Part shown: one piece after another, positions 5,580-12,077 of the stretch | Layout: the number at the start of each line of letters is the position of its first letter | Position numbering within the stretch: position 1 is the first letter of the stretch | The notes under the pieces: model-generated | Seen by the model: only the letters and a program-made list of their open reading frames with translations | Database searches by the model: none | Told to the model about the DNA's origin: nothing | DNA from: Nitrososphaerota archaeon | Lineage (GTDB): Archaea > Thermoproteota > Nitrososphaeria > Nitrososphaerales > Gagatemarchaeaceae | Assembly (NCBI GenBank): GCA_005877225.1 | Contig: VBPK01000107.1 | Location: 1-13,486, forward strand | Length of the DNA: 13,486 bases | Direction: 5' to 3' | Program-made: the position numbers and the translations under genes

Positions 5580-6986
5580 TTGGTCGCCCTTAAGAGAGAA
5601 CTGAGCCTCTTCGACCTTACCAATATCGTCGTCGGCGCCGTCATAGGCAGCGATATCTACGTAGCCTCGGCACTCACCGCCAGCCTAGTCGGGCCGTTCT
5701 CAGTGGTCCTTTGGGTCGTAGCCGGCGTGATGGCGATGGTCCTCGCACTCATCTTCGCCTACTCCGCCTACTACGTCCCGAAGGTCGGCGGACCCTTCGC
5801 CTACGTCTCCGAGGCTTTCAACGACTTTTACGGTTTTCTGGCCGGCTGGAGCATGTGGATAGCCGAGGTCATCTCTCTCCCTGTTTTCGCGATTACCTTC
5901 ACCAACTACCTTCAGTATTTCGTCATGCTGAACGTTCCGGAGCAGCTGGGGGTCAGAGCCGCCTTCCTCTTCGGGCTCACCGCAGTGAACGTCGGGGGCG
6001 TAAGGGCAGCGAGCAGACTCAACGACGCGCTGACCTTCATCAAGCTCTTCCCCCTGATATTCCTCATCGTGGCCGGGATAGGCTCCTTCGCCGTCAGCCC
6101 CAGCTTCGTCTCGAACTACGCACCGCTTGCTCCCAACGGGTTCGGCAACATAGGGACTTCGATCGTCCTAATTTTCTGGGCGTATGTCGGCTTTGAGATG
6201 GGAACACTCCCAGCTGACGAGGTCAAGGACCCGAGCAAGACCATCTCCCGGGCCATCATCGTCGGAATGGCGGTCGTCTCTCTCTTCTACGTCTCAACGA
6301 ACTTCATCATCTTCGGGGTGGTCAACTCGGCCGAGCTCTCTCAAACTGCCGTCCCACTCGTCCTCGTGGGCGCCACCCTGCTGGGCCTCTTCGGCGGGGC
6401 TATCATGAGCGTGGGGGCGCTCTTTTCCGTCTCAGGCTCTGACGAGTCAGGAACCCTCGGCACAGCCCGCCTCTCCTATGCACTCTCCATCGACGGCCTC
6501 TTTCCGAAAGCGTTCGCTAGGGTCCACAAGAAGTACGGCACACCCTACATCGCCCTGATCATACAGGGAATAATCGCTTTCGCCCTTTCAATCTTCTCCG
6601 GCCTCTCCAACCTGATATCATTCTCGGTCCTCAACCTCTCCTTCTCATTCCTCCTCGTGTCTATCTCATTCATCGTTCTTAAGAAGGGAAAGACGGCGAA
6701 GCTTCGCGGTCAGAGTGTCCTGCCGTGGCTCGGCATAGCCATATGCCTGTTCTTGCTCTACTCAACGTCACTTCAGGACAAGCTTATCGGTTCCATCGTA
6801 ATCTTGGCCGGCATTCCCATCTATGTCTACTTCTCGCCCAAGGTCGACTTGGCGGAATTGAAGGGGGACTTCCTGTCCGCACCGGCGATCACGAGGAGGT
6901 ACCTTGAGAAGACCGACAGGTTCCTCGCTCGCCTGCTCAAAGTGATTCGCCGCTTCTCGGGGCGGTCGTCCCCATCAGCGGTCTGA
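5580..6986 (+). CDS. APC superfamily amino acid permease
   Basis: A 468-aa integral membrane transporter with about 12 hydrophobic segments, expected to import an amino acid or related amine by cation symport or exchange. TM1 carries the unwound substrate-binding motif, here GAVIGSDIYV (residues 19-28), where Asp25 replaces the second Gly of the more usual GSGIF. The PKVGGPFAYV segment (about 72-81) is the conserved TM2-TM3 entry. TM6 has the FWAYVGFE motif near 198-205, followed by PADEVKDPSKTI, typical of the family. The start is TTG: in-frame codons upstream reach a TAA at 5553 with no ATG or GTG. The C-terminal 45 residues are basic and cytoplasmic. The gene is convergent with DUF1801. 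Substrate is unknown. Confidence 0.9.
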   Translation: MVALKRELSLFDLTNIVVGAVIGSDIYVASALTASLVGPFSVVLWVVAGVMAMVLALIFAYSAYYVPKVGGPFAYVSEAFNDFYGFLAGWSMWIAEVISLPVFAITFTNYLQYFVMLNVPEQLGVRAAFLFGLTAVNVGGVRAASRLNDALTFIKLFPLIFLIVAGIGSFAVSPSFVSNYAPLAPNGFGNIGTSIVLIFWAYVGFEMGTLPADEVKDPSKTISRAIIVGMAVVSLFYVSTNFIIFGVVNSAELSQTAVPLVLVGATLLGLFGGAIMSVGALFSVSGSDESGTLGTARLSYALSIDGLFPKAFARVHKKYGTPYIALIIQGIIAFALSIFSGLSNLISFSVLNLSFSFLLVSISFIVLKKGKTAKLRGQSVLPWLGIAICLFLLYSTSLQDKLIGSIVILAGIPIYVYFSPKVDLAELKGDFLSAPAITRRYLEKTDRFLARLLKVIRRFSGRSSPSAV

Positions 6987-6999
6987 ACTTCGCTTCAGA
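6982..6999. terminator. Hairpin between convergent genes
   Basis: TCTGAA-CTTCGC-TTCAGA forms a 6-bp stem overlapping the permease stop codon, in the 25-base gap between convergent genes. It is followed by AATTATCT rather than a T run, so a bidirectional terminator role is tentative. Confidence 0.3.
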
Positions 7000-7011
7000 A
7001 TTATCTACGAA

Positions 7012-7383
7012 TCAGCGCCCAGCACGATTGTGAGCCACAGCTGCACGAACGAGATCTTTCAACGCAGGCTCATTGATTTTGTCGCCCTCATGGAAATCAA
7101 TCGCTCGCGTTTTCTTAGCCTCAAGGCCGGCATTGAAGAGCTTGTTCGGATCCGGAAGAGACGCGCCCTGAAAAAAGTTCATCTTTACTGTTTCCTTGAA
7201 AGCGCCCACCGCCAAGACCAGTCCCTTGTAAGACCACACTGCGGTGCCCCATTTCCAATCCTCGGTGAGCTCAGGGTCGGCATCATGAATAATCTTGCGA
7301 AGTTTAGCCAGCATCTTGCCGCGCCAGTCGGTAAGGTCTGCTATTTGCTTGTCGATGAGTTTGGACGGGTCGATCGATTTCAT
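7012..7383 (-). CDS. DUF1801 family protein
   Basis: A 123-aa soluble protein of the DUF1801 (YdhG-like) family, whose biochemical function is unknown; related domains share a fold with iron-chaperone frataxin-like proteins. Family features visible here are the N-terminal helical stretch with LAKLRKIIHDADPELTED, then WKWGTAVWSYKGLVLAVG, then the K-x-x-F-F-Q-G-A segment, and the C-terminal helix PALKDLVRAAVAHNR. I prefer the ATG at 7383 to the TTG at 7395 because the TATA-like box at 7404-7411 is centred about 24 bases upstream of 7383 and only 12 upstream of 7395. The gene ends 25 bases from the convergent permease gene and diverges from the aminopeptidase gene. Confidence 0.8.
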   Translation of the reverse strand: MKSIDPSKLIDKQIADLTDWRGKMLAKLRKIIHDADPELTEDWKWGTAVWSYKGLVLAVGAFKETVKMNFFQGASLPDPNKLFNAGLEAKKTRAIDFHEGDKINEPALKDLVRAAVAHNRAGR

Positions 7384-7403
7384 CCTGAAGTCCAACGCTG
7401 CGC

Positions 7404-7411
7404 GGTATAAG
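7404..7411. promoter_or_regulatory. TATA box, DUF1801 gene and possibly the aminopeptidase gene
   Basis: GGTATAAG reads CTTATACC on the minus strand, about 24 bases from the DUF1801 ATG. On the plus strand TATAAG is centred about 52 bases upstream of the aminopeptidase ATG at 7460, predicting a 26-base leader. A second plus-strand candidate is GCTTAAGT (7439-7446), but that is only 18 bases from the ATG, too close for its own leaderless start. Confidence 0.45.
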
Positions 7412-7459
7412 AACGAAGTCCCGGCTGGTACCCCTCATGCTTAAGTCGGCCTCGAAAGG

Positions 7460-9898
7460 ATGCTCCTAGACCCGGGAGGGGAAGCGAACCTGGAGATAGC
7501 TTCATACGAACTTGACCTCGACGTTGACTTCAAACGCTCGACGGTCAATGGGATAGTGAGCGTGAAGGTTCGAGGGACAGAGGGCGCGCTTTCGCTCGAC
7601 GCCGTGGATATGAAAATCGATTCTGTGCGAATCAACGGGAGGGACTCCCGGTTCAAGTTCGACAATGAGGAGGGACGCCTCCGAATTCCCGGTGTCCCGA
7701 GTAAGGAATCCACGGTAACAATCACATACACGAAACAGGTTGCTGACGATGTAATCGTCGGGCTGTACAAGTCCAGGTACGGCAAGGATCACATGCTGGT
7801 CACGGACCTCGAGCCCGCAAAGGCTAGGACAGTATTCCCCTGCAAAGACGAGCCGCTGTACAAGGCGGTCTTCAAACTAACCGTCACGACGGACAGAGGC
7901 ATCTCCGTGATCTCCAACACACTCTCGAGGTCCGAGGAGGTGACGAAGGACGGCCGCATGAAGTTTGAGTTCGACCCGACGCCCAGGATGTCCACCTACC
8001 TGTTCTTCCTGGGAGTGGGGAGTTTCGAGGAGCGTTCGATTGCTTCGGGGAAGACTCGCTTGATCATCGCTTCCCGTCCGGGTCAGTCTGATAGGGGCAA
8101 GTTCATCCTCGAAACCTCTGCGGCGGTGTTGAAAGGTTACGAAAAATACTTCCGGATTGCCTACCCGCTCAAGAAACTCCACCTCGTCGCTCTCCCAGAA
8201 TACCACACAGGGGCGATGGAAAACTGGGGTGCCATAACATCCAGAGAGTCATTCGTGCTCTTGGGTCAGAACTCCAGTGCTGCGGACCAGAGGACCGGGG
8301 CGAGCGTCATGGCTCACGAGATAGCGCACCAATGGTTCGGGGACCTTGTCACGATGAAATGGTGGGATGACCTCTGGCTCAACGAAAGCTTCGCGTCCTT
8401 CATGGACCCGATGATGATTGAGAAGCTTCACCCGGAATGGGACCCCTGGCGCGACTTCCTTCGCTTCGAAGCATTCCGTTCGCTAAACGCAGACGCCCTG
8501 TCTACGACTCACCCGATTCAGGCCAAGGTGAAGAGTGTCGAGGAGGTGGAGGGAATCGTCGACGACATCACCTACGGCAAGGGTGCGGCGGTCCTCAGAA
8601 TGCTCGAGTCCTACGTGGGGAAGGAGGCTTTCAGGAGGGGAGTATCCGCCTACCTTCGTCGCTTCGAGTATTCGAACGCAAGAGGAGAAGACTTCTGGGA
8701 GGCGTTGGGGAAGACATCCGGGCTTCCCGTCTCCCGGATCGCGCGGGCCTGGATTACCAAAGCCGGCTTCCCGGTCGTGGGAGTCACGACTTCAAAGGGC
8801 AAGGTCACTTTCAGCCAGAGCAGGTTTCAGCTCAACGGGGAGGAGACTGACGGGTCCTGGCCCGTGCCCCTAAACCTGCAGGTGGACGGCAAATCTCGGA
8901 CGATATTACTCGATGGGAAGTCGATGTCGGTATCAGCGAGAAAGCCGTCAGAGGTCGTCGTGAACCATAGGAGGACCGGGTTCTACAGCGTCCTCTATGA
9001 CAAGGGAAGCTATGACCGGATCGCACGGAGATTCGCAAAGCTTCACTCGCACGACAGAGCTGGAATAGTAAACGACCTTTACCTCTTCCTGCAAGCCGGG
9101 AAGGTCGAACCGGAACTCTACTTCCGCTTCGTCTCACTTGCCGCCAGATTGGCTGACCTTCTGGTAACAGAGCTCGTTACGGACCATCTGGCCAACCTTA
9201 GGGCGATAGCCGACGAAGCGGGAATCGTTCGAGAGAGCTACACGGAGTTCTATCCGGCTCAGATCGAGAGAATCGGTCTCTTTCGAAAGAAGGGTGAAGA
9301 CGATTCGGTCAGTACGGTGAGGGAGACGCTCGCCGCGCAGCTGGTCAGGACCAACATGGATTACGCTAGGAAGCTCGCACGGAGGTTTGAAGGGTATCAG
9401 GAAGTCGAACCAGACCTCCGAGCCGCGGTGGCCGTATCGTATGCCGTGACGAGGGGGGAGGCCGCCTTCGATCCTCTGTTAAGGCTGGTCAAGGAAGCAT
9501 CGAATGAACTGGAGAGGGCCAAGGTCTACCCGGCACTTACCTCTTTCGAGGATCCTTCACTCGTAGAAAAGACCCTTGAACTTGGCATAAGCGGGGAGGT
9601 AAGCCGCTCCGACTCGGGATTTACCATTCTGGGAGCCGCGTCGAACCCCAAGGCAAGAGCCACACTGTGGAGGTGGCTGGTCAAGCGTTACGACCGGGTC
9701 CACGACATCTACGGTGGCTCGTTCCAGTTCTACGGCTACCTTAACCGGGCGATTCCGAGGTGCGGAATAGGCCACGAATCTGAGGTGCGCAGATTCATCT
9801 CAGGGAAGAGGTTTGAGGAGGCAGAGTCGACGTTCAGGCGAACCTTCGAACTTTTGGATATCAACTCCGGACTACGAGAGAGGCTCCTTGCCTCCTAG
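7460..9898 (+). CDS. M1 family zinc aminopeptidase (tricorn factor F2/F3-like)
   Basis: An 812-aa cytoplasmic aminopeptidase of the gluzincin M1 family, closest in layout to the archaeal tricorn interacting factors F2/F3, which trim short peptides to free amino acids. Order: N-terminal beta saddle (about 10-190, with VFPCKDEP); exopeptidase motif GAMENWG (251-257, E254 binding the substrate N-terminus); HEIAH (H286, E287, H290) with the third zinc ligand E309 in WLNESF, exactly 18 residues after H290; and transition-state Tyr372 in DDITYGKG. The helical C-terminal ERAP1-like domain follows from about 530. All catalytic residues are present. No signal peptide or TM is seen. Length is slightly above the roughly 780 of F2/F3. 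No tricorn protease or proline iminopeptidase (F1) lies in the window, so a partnership cannot be shown. Confidence 0.93.
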   Translation: MLLDPGGEANLEIASYELDLDVDFKRSTVNGIVSVKVRGTEGALSLDAVDMKIDSVRINGRDSRFKFDNEEGRLRIPGVPSKESTVTITYTKQVADDVIVGLYKSRYGKDHMLVTDLEPAKARTVFPCKDEPLYKAVFKLTVTTDRGISVISNTLSRSEEVTKDGRMKFEFDPTPRMSTYLFFLGVGSFEERSIASGKTRLIIASRPGQSDRGKFILETSAAVLKGYEKYFRIAYPLKKLHLVALPEYHTGAMENWGAITSRESFVLLGQNSSAADQRTGASVMAHEIAHQWFGDLVTMKWWDDLWLNESFASFMDPMMIEKLHPEWDPWRDFLRFEAFRSLNADALSTTHPIQAKVKSVEEVEGIVDDITYGKGAAVLRMLESYVGKEAFRRGVSAYLRRFEYSNARGEDFWEALGKTSGLPVSRIARAWITKAGFPVVGVTTSKGKVTFSQSRFQLNGEETDGSWPVPLNLQVDGKSRTILLDGKSMSVSARKPSEVVVNHRRTGFYSVLYDKGSYDRIARRFAKLHSHDRAGIVNDLYLFLQAGKVEPELYFRFVSLAARLADLLVTELVTDHLANLRAIADEAGIVRESYTEFYPAQIERIGLFRKKGEDDSVSTVRETLAAQLVRTNMDYARKLARRFEGYQEVEPDLRAAVAVSYAVTRGEAAFDPLLRLVKEASNELERAKVYPALTSFEDPSLVEKTLELGISGEVSRSDSGFTILGAASNPKARATLWRWLVKRYDRVHDIYGGSFQFYGYLNRAIPRCGIGHESEVRRFISGKRFEEAESTFRRTFELLDINSGLRERLLAS

Positions 9899-10312
9899 TC
9901 GTACATTTTCTCTGGTTGCCGGCCCGTTCCCGTAGCTGAGAGATTTGACCTCCCTTTGACACCCTCGCTTCGACCTTTTCCCGAGGCGGTTGTGGATCCA
10001 AGGAAAAAGGCGGTTTGCCTTGGGGAAGACCACCCGATAGGCAGTTCCAAAGTCGTCAACGCCATAGTTAGGATCCCGTACGATGGAGGTCCGGGGTGCG
10101 GTCTGGGGCGGACCAAGCAGCGGAGCGTAGTTTCACGAAGACGAAGCCTGACCCAATCCCTGTTGCGATACTGTCCCTCCCCTAACGCGGATGCTATAAT
10201 GCTTCGCTGGTTCACACCAACGGAGTCGAAACGAATCCTGCCAACGGCAGAAGATGGGCTGCCATCACTATTCTATTCTGGTCAGATTGGGCGCTCGGAG
10301 CCCCCGCAGCCT
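9899..10312. other. 414-base stretch without a supportable gene
   Basis: Both strands carry open frames here (plus 9956-10321 from a TTG, minus 9895-10215), but neither has a TATA-like box at the right distance, a recognised motif or convincing composition, and the plus frame runs into the next gene's TATA box. A T-rich piece (CATTTTCTC, about 9903-9911) directly after the aminopeptidase stop could serve as its terminator. The rest may be decayed coding sequence or an untranslated RNA; I recognise neither. Confidence 0.4.
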
Positions 10313-10314
10313 AG

Positions 10315-10322
10315 TTTTTAAC
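10315..10322 (+). promoter_or_regulatory. TATA box of the 78-aa hypothetical gene
   Basis: TTTTTAAC is centred about 27 bases upstream of the ATG at 10345, the leaderless spacing seen at other genes of the window. Confidence 0.5.
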
Positions 10323-10344
10323 GGGAGAATCTGAGGGCGATCGC

Positions 10345-10581
10345 ATGGCATCAATGAGAGTAAGGGACGACGGTTCGGCGCCGATTGTTGCAAAGGGTCG
10401 CGAATCGCCGTTTAAGCAGGGTGAATACTACGTGTTCGAGGTTGCTGACGACGTTGCGAGGTACTGGAACAAGTTGGCACCTGCGAGAAGAGAGGGCCTT
10501 TGGACGCAATCAAGAAAGGAGGGTAAGGACATCCGACAGGTTGTAGAGACATTCGTTTACAAGCCGGCTCGCATGAAATGA
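10345..10581 (+). CDS. Hypothetical protein (78 aa)
   Basis: Not recognised. A soluble, mixed-charge small protein with a basic N-terminus (MASMRVRDDG), a central strand-like segment (EYYVFEVADDVARYW) and a basic, helical C-terminal half rich in Lys and Arg (ARREGLWTQSRKEGKD). It has no Cys, signal or TM. The ATG at 10345 fits the TATA box for a leaderless mRNA; a second ATG at 10354 would shorten it by three residues. Neighbours are unrelated. Protein-like composition and promoter position support a real gene, but no function can be offered. Confidence 0.6.
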   Translation: MASMRVRDDGSAPIVAKGRESPFKQGEYYVFEVADDVARYWNKLAPARREGLWTQSRKEGKDIRQVVETFVYKPARMK

Positions 10582-10640
10582 ACCCTGAACGTACGGCTAG
10601 GCTGAACAAATCGAAAAAGGTAGACGCTGAAACCTATCAC

Positions 10641-10650
10641 CGTTAAATAC
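10641..10650 (+). promoter_or_regulatory. TATA box of the 35-aa basic protein gene
   Basis: CGTTAAATAC is centred about 28 bases upstream of the ATG at 10674, supporting a leaderless transcript. Confidence 0.5.
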
Positions 10651-10673
10651 TCCCGAGGAGAGCATAACAAAGT

Positions 10674-10781
10674 ATGACGTTCGCACGCAGAAAAAAGTGG
10701 GAAGTGATTCGAAGACGCAGACATTCTTCTCATCAAAGGGCAGTTGAACAGCGTGCCGCTCGCTCCTCGAAAGCCGGCTAA
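10674..10781 (+). CDS. Miniature arginine-rich protein (35 aa)
   Basis: ATG to TAA, 36 codons. The product begins MTFARRKKWEVIRRRRH and carries eleven Arg and three Lys against two Glu, so it is strongly basic. Positive runs at residues 5-8 and 13-16 would suit RNA or DNA binding or a ribosome-associated peptide. No named family is recognised. A well-placed TATA box and absence of a competing frame support it. It lies 92 bases after the 78-aa gene and just before the radC-like relic. Alternative: a chance ORF behind a promoter for an untranslated RNA. Confidence 0.5.
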   Translation: MTFARRKKWEVIRRRRHSSHQRAVEQRAARSSKAG

Positions 10782-10794
10782 CGGTCAAGTCTCC

Positions 10795-10876
10795 ATGGAC
10801 AAGGGGCTCGATGAAAGAAGAGCCCCTGTGGAAAAGCTTAGGCGCTGAGCGATTGAGCCTGCTGGCAATTCTTTTG
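10795..10876 (+). pseudogene. Possible relic of a RadC N-terminus
   Basis: Read in two frames joined by one extra base near 10840-10850, this segment gives RAPVEKL followed by LGAERLS and LLAILL. That follows the order of the RadC (UPF0758) N-terminal motif (R-P-R-E-K-L..G-A-E-x-L-S-D-A-E-L-L-A-I-L-L) with the D-A-E triplet missing. Nothing downstream resembles the rest of RadC, including its JAB metal site. The match is short and may be chance. Confidence 0.25.
10803..10826. repeat. Perfect 7-bp inverted repeat
   Basis: GGGGCTC and GAGCCCC flank a 10-base loop, 21 bases after the stop of the 35-aa gene. It could stabilise or end that small transcript, though no T run follows. Confidence 0.35.
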
Positions 10877-10941
10877 ATGTGCTCGACGGCCTGCTACGGA
10901 GCTGTCTGTGTCCGCCACTCAAGGCTGACTAACGGTCTGGT

Positions 10942-11338
10942 TCACACGTACAAGTATATCGGATGTGCCTTCCTCCAACCCGCAGGCACCACCTCTATTT
11001 CACGGGCAGGGCGCCATTAAGTTCAGAGCGTAGCTCGAAAGAAACAGAGCAAGAACGTCGGCCTTTCTCAAGTTTACCTTCTTGAAGTTGCGACACCATA
11101 TCGTGATTTGATGAGACAGTCCCATCTCCTTCACTTTTCTGCGGCACTCTCTCACCAGGCGCATCCGAGCCTCCACTCCGACCGCTCTGGCATGAAAGTC
11201 CTTGGCGGCTGTTATCAGTATTCTGCCGTCGCCCGAGCCGAGGTCGAACACCATCTCTTCTGGCATTACAGAGGCCAAGGCCAGCATCCTTGGTATGATG
11301 TCTTCTGGAGTCGGGACGTATGGCTCTGTGTAATTCAT
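10942..11338 (-). pseudogene. Decayed SAM-dependent methyltransferase
   Basis: The minus strand from ATG 11338 encodes the front half of a class I methyltransferase: an EPYVPTPEDII entry, the SAM-binding loop VFDLGSGDGRI (residues 30-40) and acidic VGVE (53-56). The frame reaches ADVLALFLSSYALNLMAP and then stops at 11000, about 112 aa, where this family usually runs to about 170-200 aa. In the next frame the sequence continues with GWRKAHPIYLYV and a stop at 10942, resembling the usual family ending (G-W-x-P ... H-x-I-Y-L-Y/W). The part between appears deleted, along with a frameshift. The SAM site is intact, so a truncated product might still be made from the good promoter, but the catalytic half is broken. 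Confidence 0.6.
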
Positions 11339-11359
11339 TCAAACCAAGTGGTCTCTTCC

Positions 11360-11367
11360 CTTATAAA
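11360..11367 (-). promoter_or_regulatory. TATA box of the methyltransferase gene
   Basis: Minus-strand CTTTATAA (plus CTTATAAAG region) is centred about 25 bases upstream of the ATG at 11338, as for a leaderless transcript. The promoter has survived although the gene is broken. Confidence 0.5.
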
Positions 11368-11370
11368 GCA

Positions 11371-11623
11371 TCAAGGGTGGCAGGGTTCGCGCCGTGAGCC
11401 GGTCGTCAAGACTTTAGATCAAATCGAAACACGTAGAGCCAAGGGAAGTCCGCATCCCCAGCAGCGTGGGCTCCTCGTAATTGAAGCCTCCTGAGAAAGA
11501 ATCCGCTGAGTTGCGAACCCTCCCTGAGGCCGGTAGGGCGCTATCTCCTACGTAACAAAAAGTAGGAGGTGGACCCATCCGCCCTCAACCCCAGGATGTC
11601 GTTGTACTCGCCTGATGAGCGCC
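11371..11623. other. Stretch with a hairpin and a 54-codon orphan frame
   Basis: A 7-bp inverted repeat CTCCTAC-(10)-GTAGGAG lies at 11545-11568. On the minus strand a frame of 54 codons runs from ATG 11578 to TAA 11414 (it includes GGFNYEEPTLLGMRTSLG), with no TATA-like box in front and no recognised family. I cannot decide between a small gene, a relic and an untranslated structured RNA on the other strand. Confidence 0.25.
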
Positions 11624-11719
11624 TTATGTGGTTGCAGGTTGAGAAGCAGCCGGAGCCGCCTTCTTGGTTGCCTTTCGCTTGGGAGCCTTCCTCTTGACCT
11701 TCTTCTTCAATCTCGCCAT
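11624..11719 (-). CDS. Miniature lysine/alanine-rich, histone-H1-tail-like protein (31 aa)
   Basis: Minus-strand ATG 11719 to TAA 11624. The product begins MARLKKKVKRKAPKRKATKK and ends in an Ala/Pro/Thr-rich tail. It has eleven Lys and three or more Arg and no acidic residue, like the C-terminal tails of linker histones and Lys-rich chromatin proteins, so nucleic-acid binding is the natural guess. The start has a TATA-like box centred about 26 bases upstream, the leaderless spacing. Composition this biased is hard to get by chance from a sequence of mixed base content. No folded domain is possible at this length. It could also be a relic of a longer Lys-rich tail, but the promoter argues for an independent gene. 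Confidence 0.6.
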   Translation of the reverse strand: MARLKKKVKRKAPKRKATKKAAPAASQPATT

Positions 11720-11742
11720 TTGATCGTAATCTTCGGCGTTGC

Positions 11743-11750
11743 TTAAATTC
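11743..11750 (-). promoter_or_regulatory. TATA box of the 31-aa basic protein gene
   Basis: Minus-strand GAATTTAA is centred about 27 bases upstream of the ATG at 11719. Confidence 0.55.
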
Positions 11751-11782
11751 TTTGCAGTTCGCCAGCGGCTCCGTCTAGTCTT

Positions 11783-11819
11783 CGGTTGGTCGAGCGCTCC
11801 GCGGAGCCTACGCCAACCG
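11783..11819. repeat. Compound inverted repeat (hairpin with a 12-base palindrome at its tip)
   Basis: Outer arms CGGTTGG (11783-11789) and CCAACCG (11813-11819) enclose the perfect palindrome GCTCCGCGGAGC (11796-11807). The two nested symmetric units form a long, mostly G/C stem on either strand. It lies between the 69-aa gene and the 31-aa gene, both minus strand, so it could be a terminator or processing element for the former or an operator for the latter. No family match is known to me. Confidence 0.5.
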
Positions 11820-11867
11820 CCTACCTACGGACTTTGATTCTCTAAGGAAGAATAGTACTAGGAAACC

Positions 11868-12077
11868 CTAGTTTTTCGATTTATTACTTTCTCGCTGTTC
11901 GTACTTGCGGAGTCGGTTTAGCTCGGCAATCTTTTCCTTGTATTCCTTTTTCTTCTTCCTATTTCCTTGTGCGCGCGCTTGGTCGTATAACTTCCTCAGT
12001 TTCGCTTCTTCTTCTGTGTAATCGGACAACTTCGGAAGTGCCGTCGTTGCGCCATAATTATCTCTTTCAGGTGACAT
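11868..12077 (-). CDS. Small Lys/Glu-rich coiled-coil-like protein (69 aa) at the insertion-element end
   Basis: Not recognised. From about residue 16 the product is a continuous charged helix (LSDYTEEEAKLRKLYDQAR and KKKKEYKEKIAELNRL), likely coiled coil or a single helix, with a basic end. The only ATG, at 12077, lies in the GGATGTCAC sequence directly beyond the right-end hairpin of the tnpB element, so the insertion may have supplied or replaced the original start, and this may be the C-terminal part of a longer gene. The base composition is clearly more A-rich than in the tnpB gene. Its first 82 bases overlap, in another frame, the read-through tail of tnpB. No separate promoter is seen; transcription from the element is possible. 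Confidence 0.5.
   Translation of the reverse strand: MSPERDNYGATTALPKLSDYTEEEAKLRKLYDQARAQGNRKKKKEYKEKIAELNRLRKYEQRESNKSKN

Noticed and set aside
5555..5593. ATG at 5555 as start of the permease
   Set aside because: It is in a different frame and closes after 12 codons; the transporter frame begins at the TTG at 5580.
9956..10321. Open frame of 121 codons from a TTG on the plus strand
   Set aside because: No TATA-like box at a useful distance, no recognised motif, composition unconvincing, and it runs through the TATA box of the next gene. An opposing minus-strand frame is equally open.
10811..11020. 69-codon plus-strand frame beginning MKEEPLWKSLGAERLS
   Set aside because: No promoter for its ATG, which lies in a hairpin; only its first 22 codons resemble anything (the RadC motif), and the rest overlaps the methyltransferase relic. 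Treated as a relic.
11414..11578. 54-codon minus-strand frame with GGFNYEEPTLLGMRTSLG
   Set aside because: No TATA box or SD, no family recognised, and it covers a hairpin. It stays unassigned.
11401..11580. Possible structured RNA (RNase P- or tRNA-like) on the plus strand
   Set aside because: A GGAAGTCC stretch and a hairpin are present, but the other conserved RNase P segments are absent, and no cloverleaf with T-loop and anticodon arm can be drawn.
11858..11876. CTAGG-AAAC-CCTAG followed by TTTTT, resembling an intrinsic terminator on the plus strand
   Set aside because: No plus-strand gene ends nearby; the sequence includes the stop region of the minus-strand 69-aa gene. The 5-bp stem is weak.
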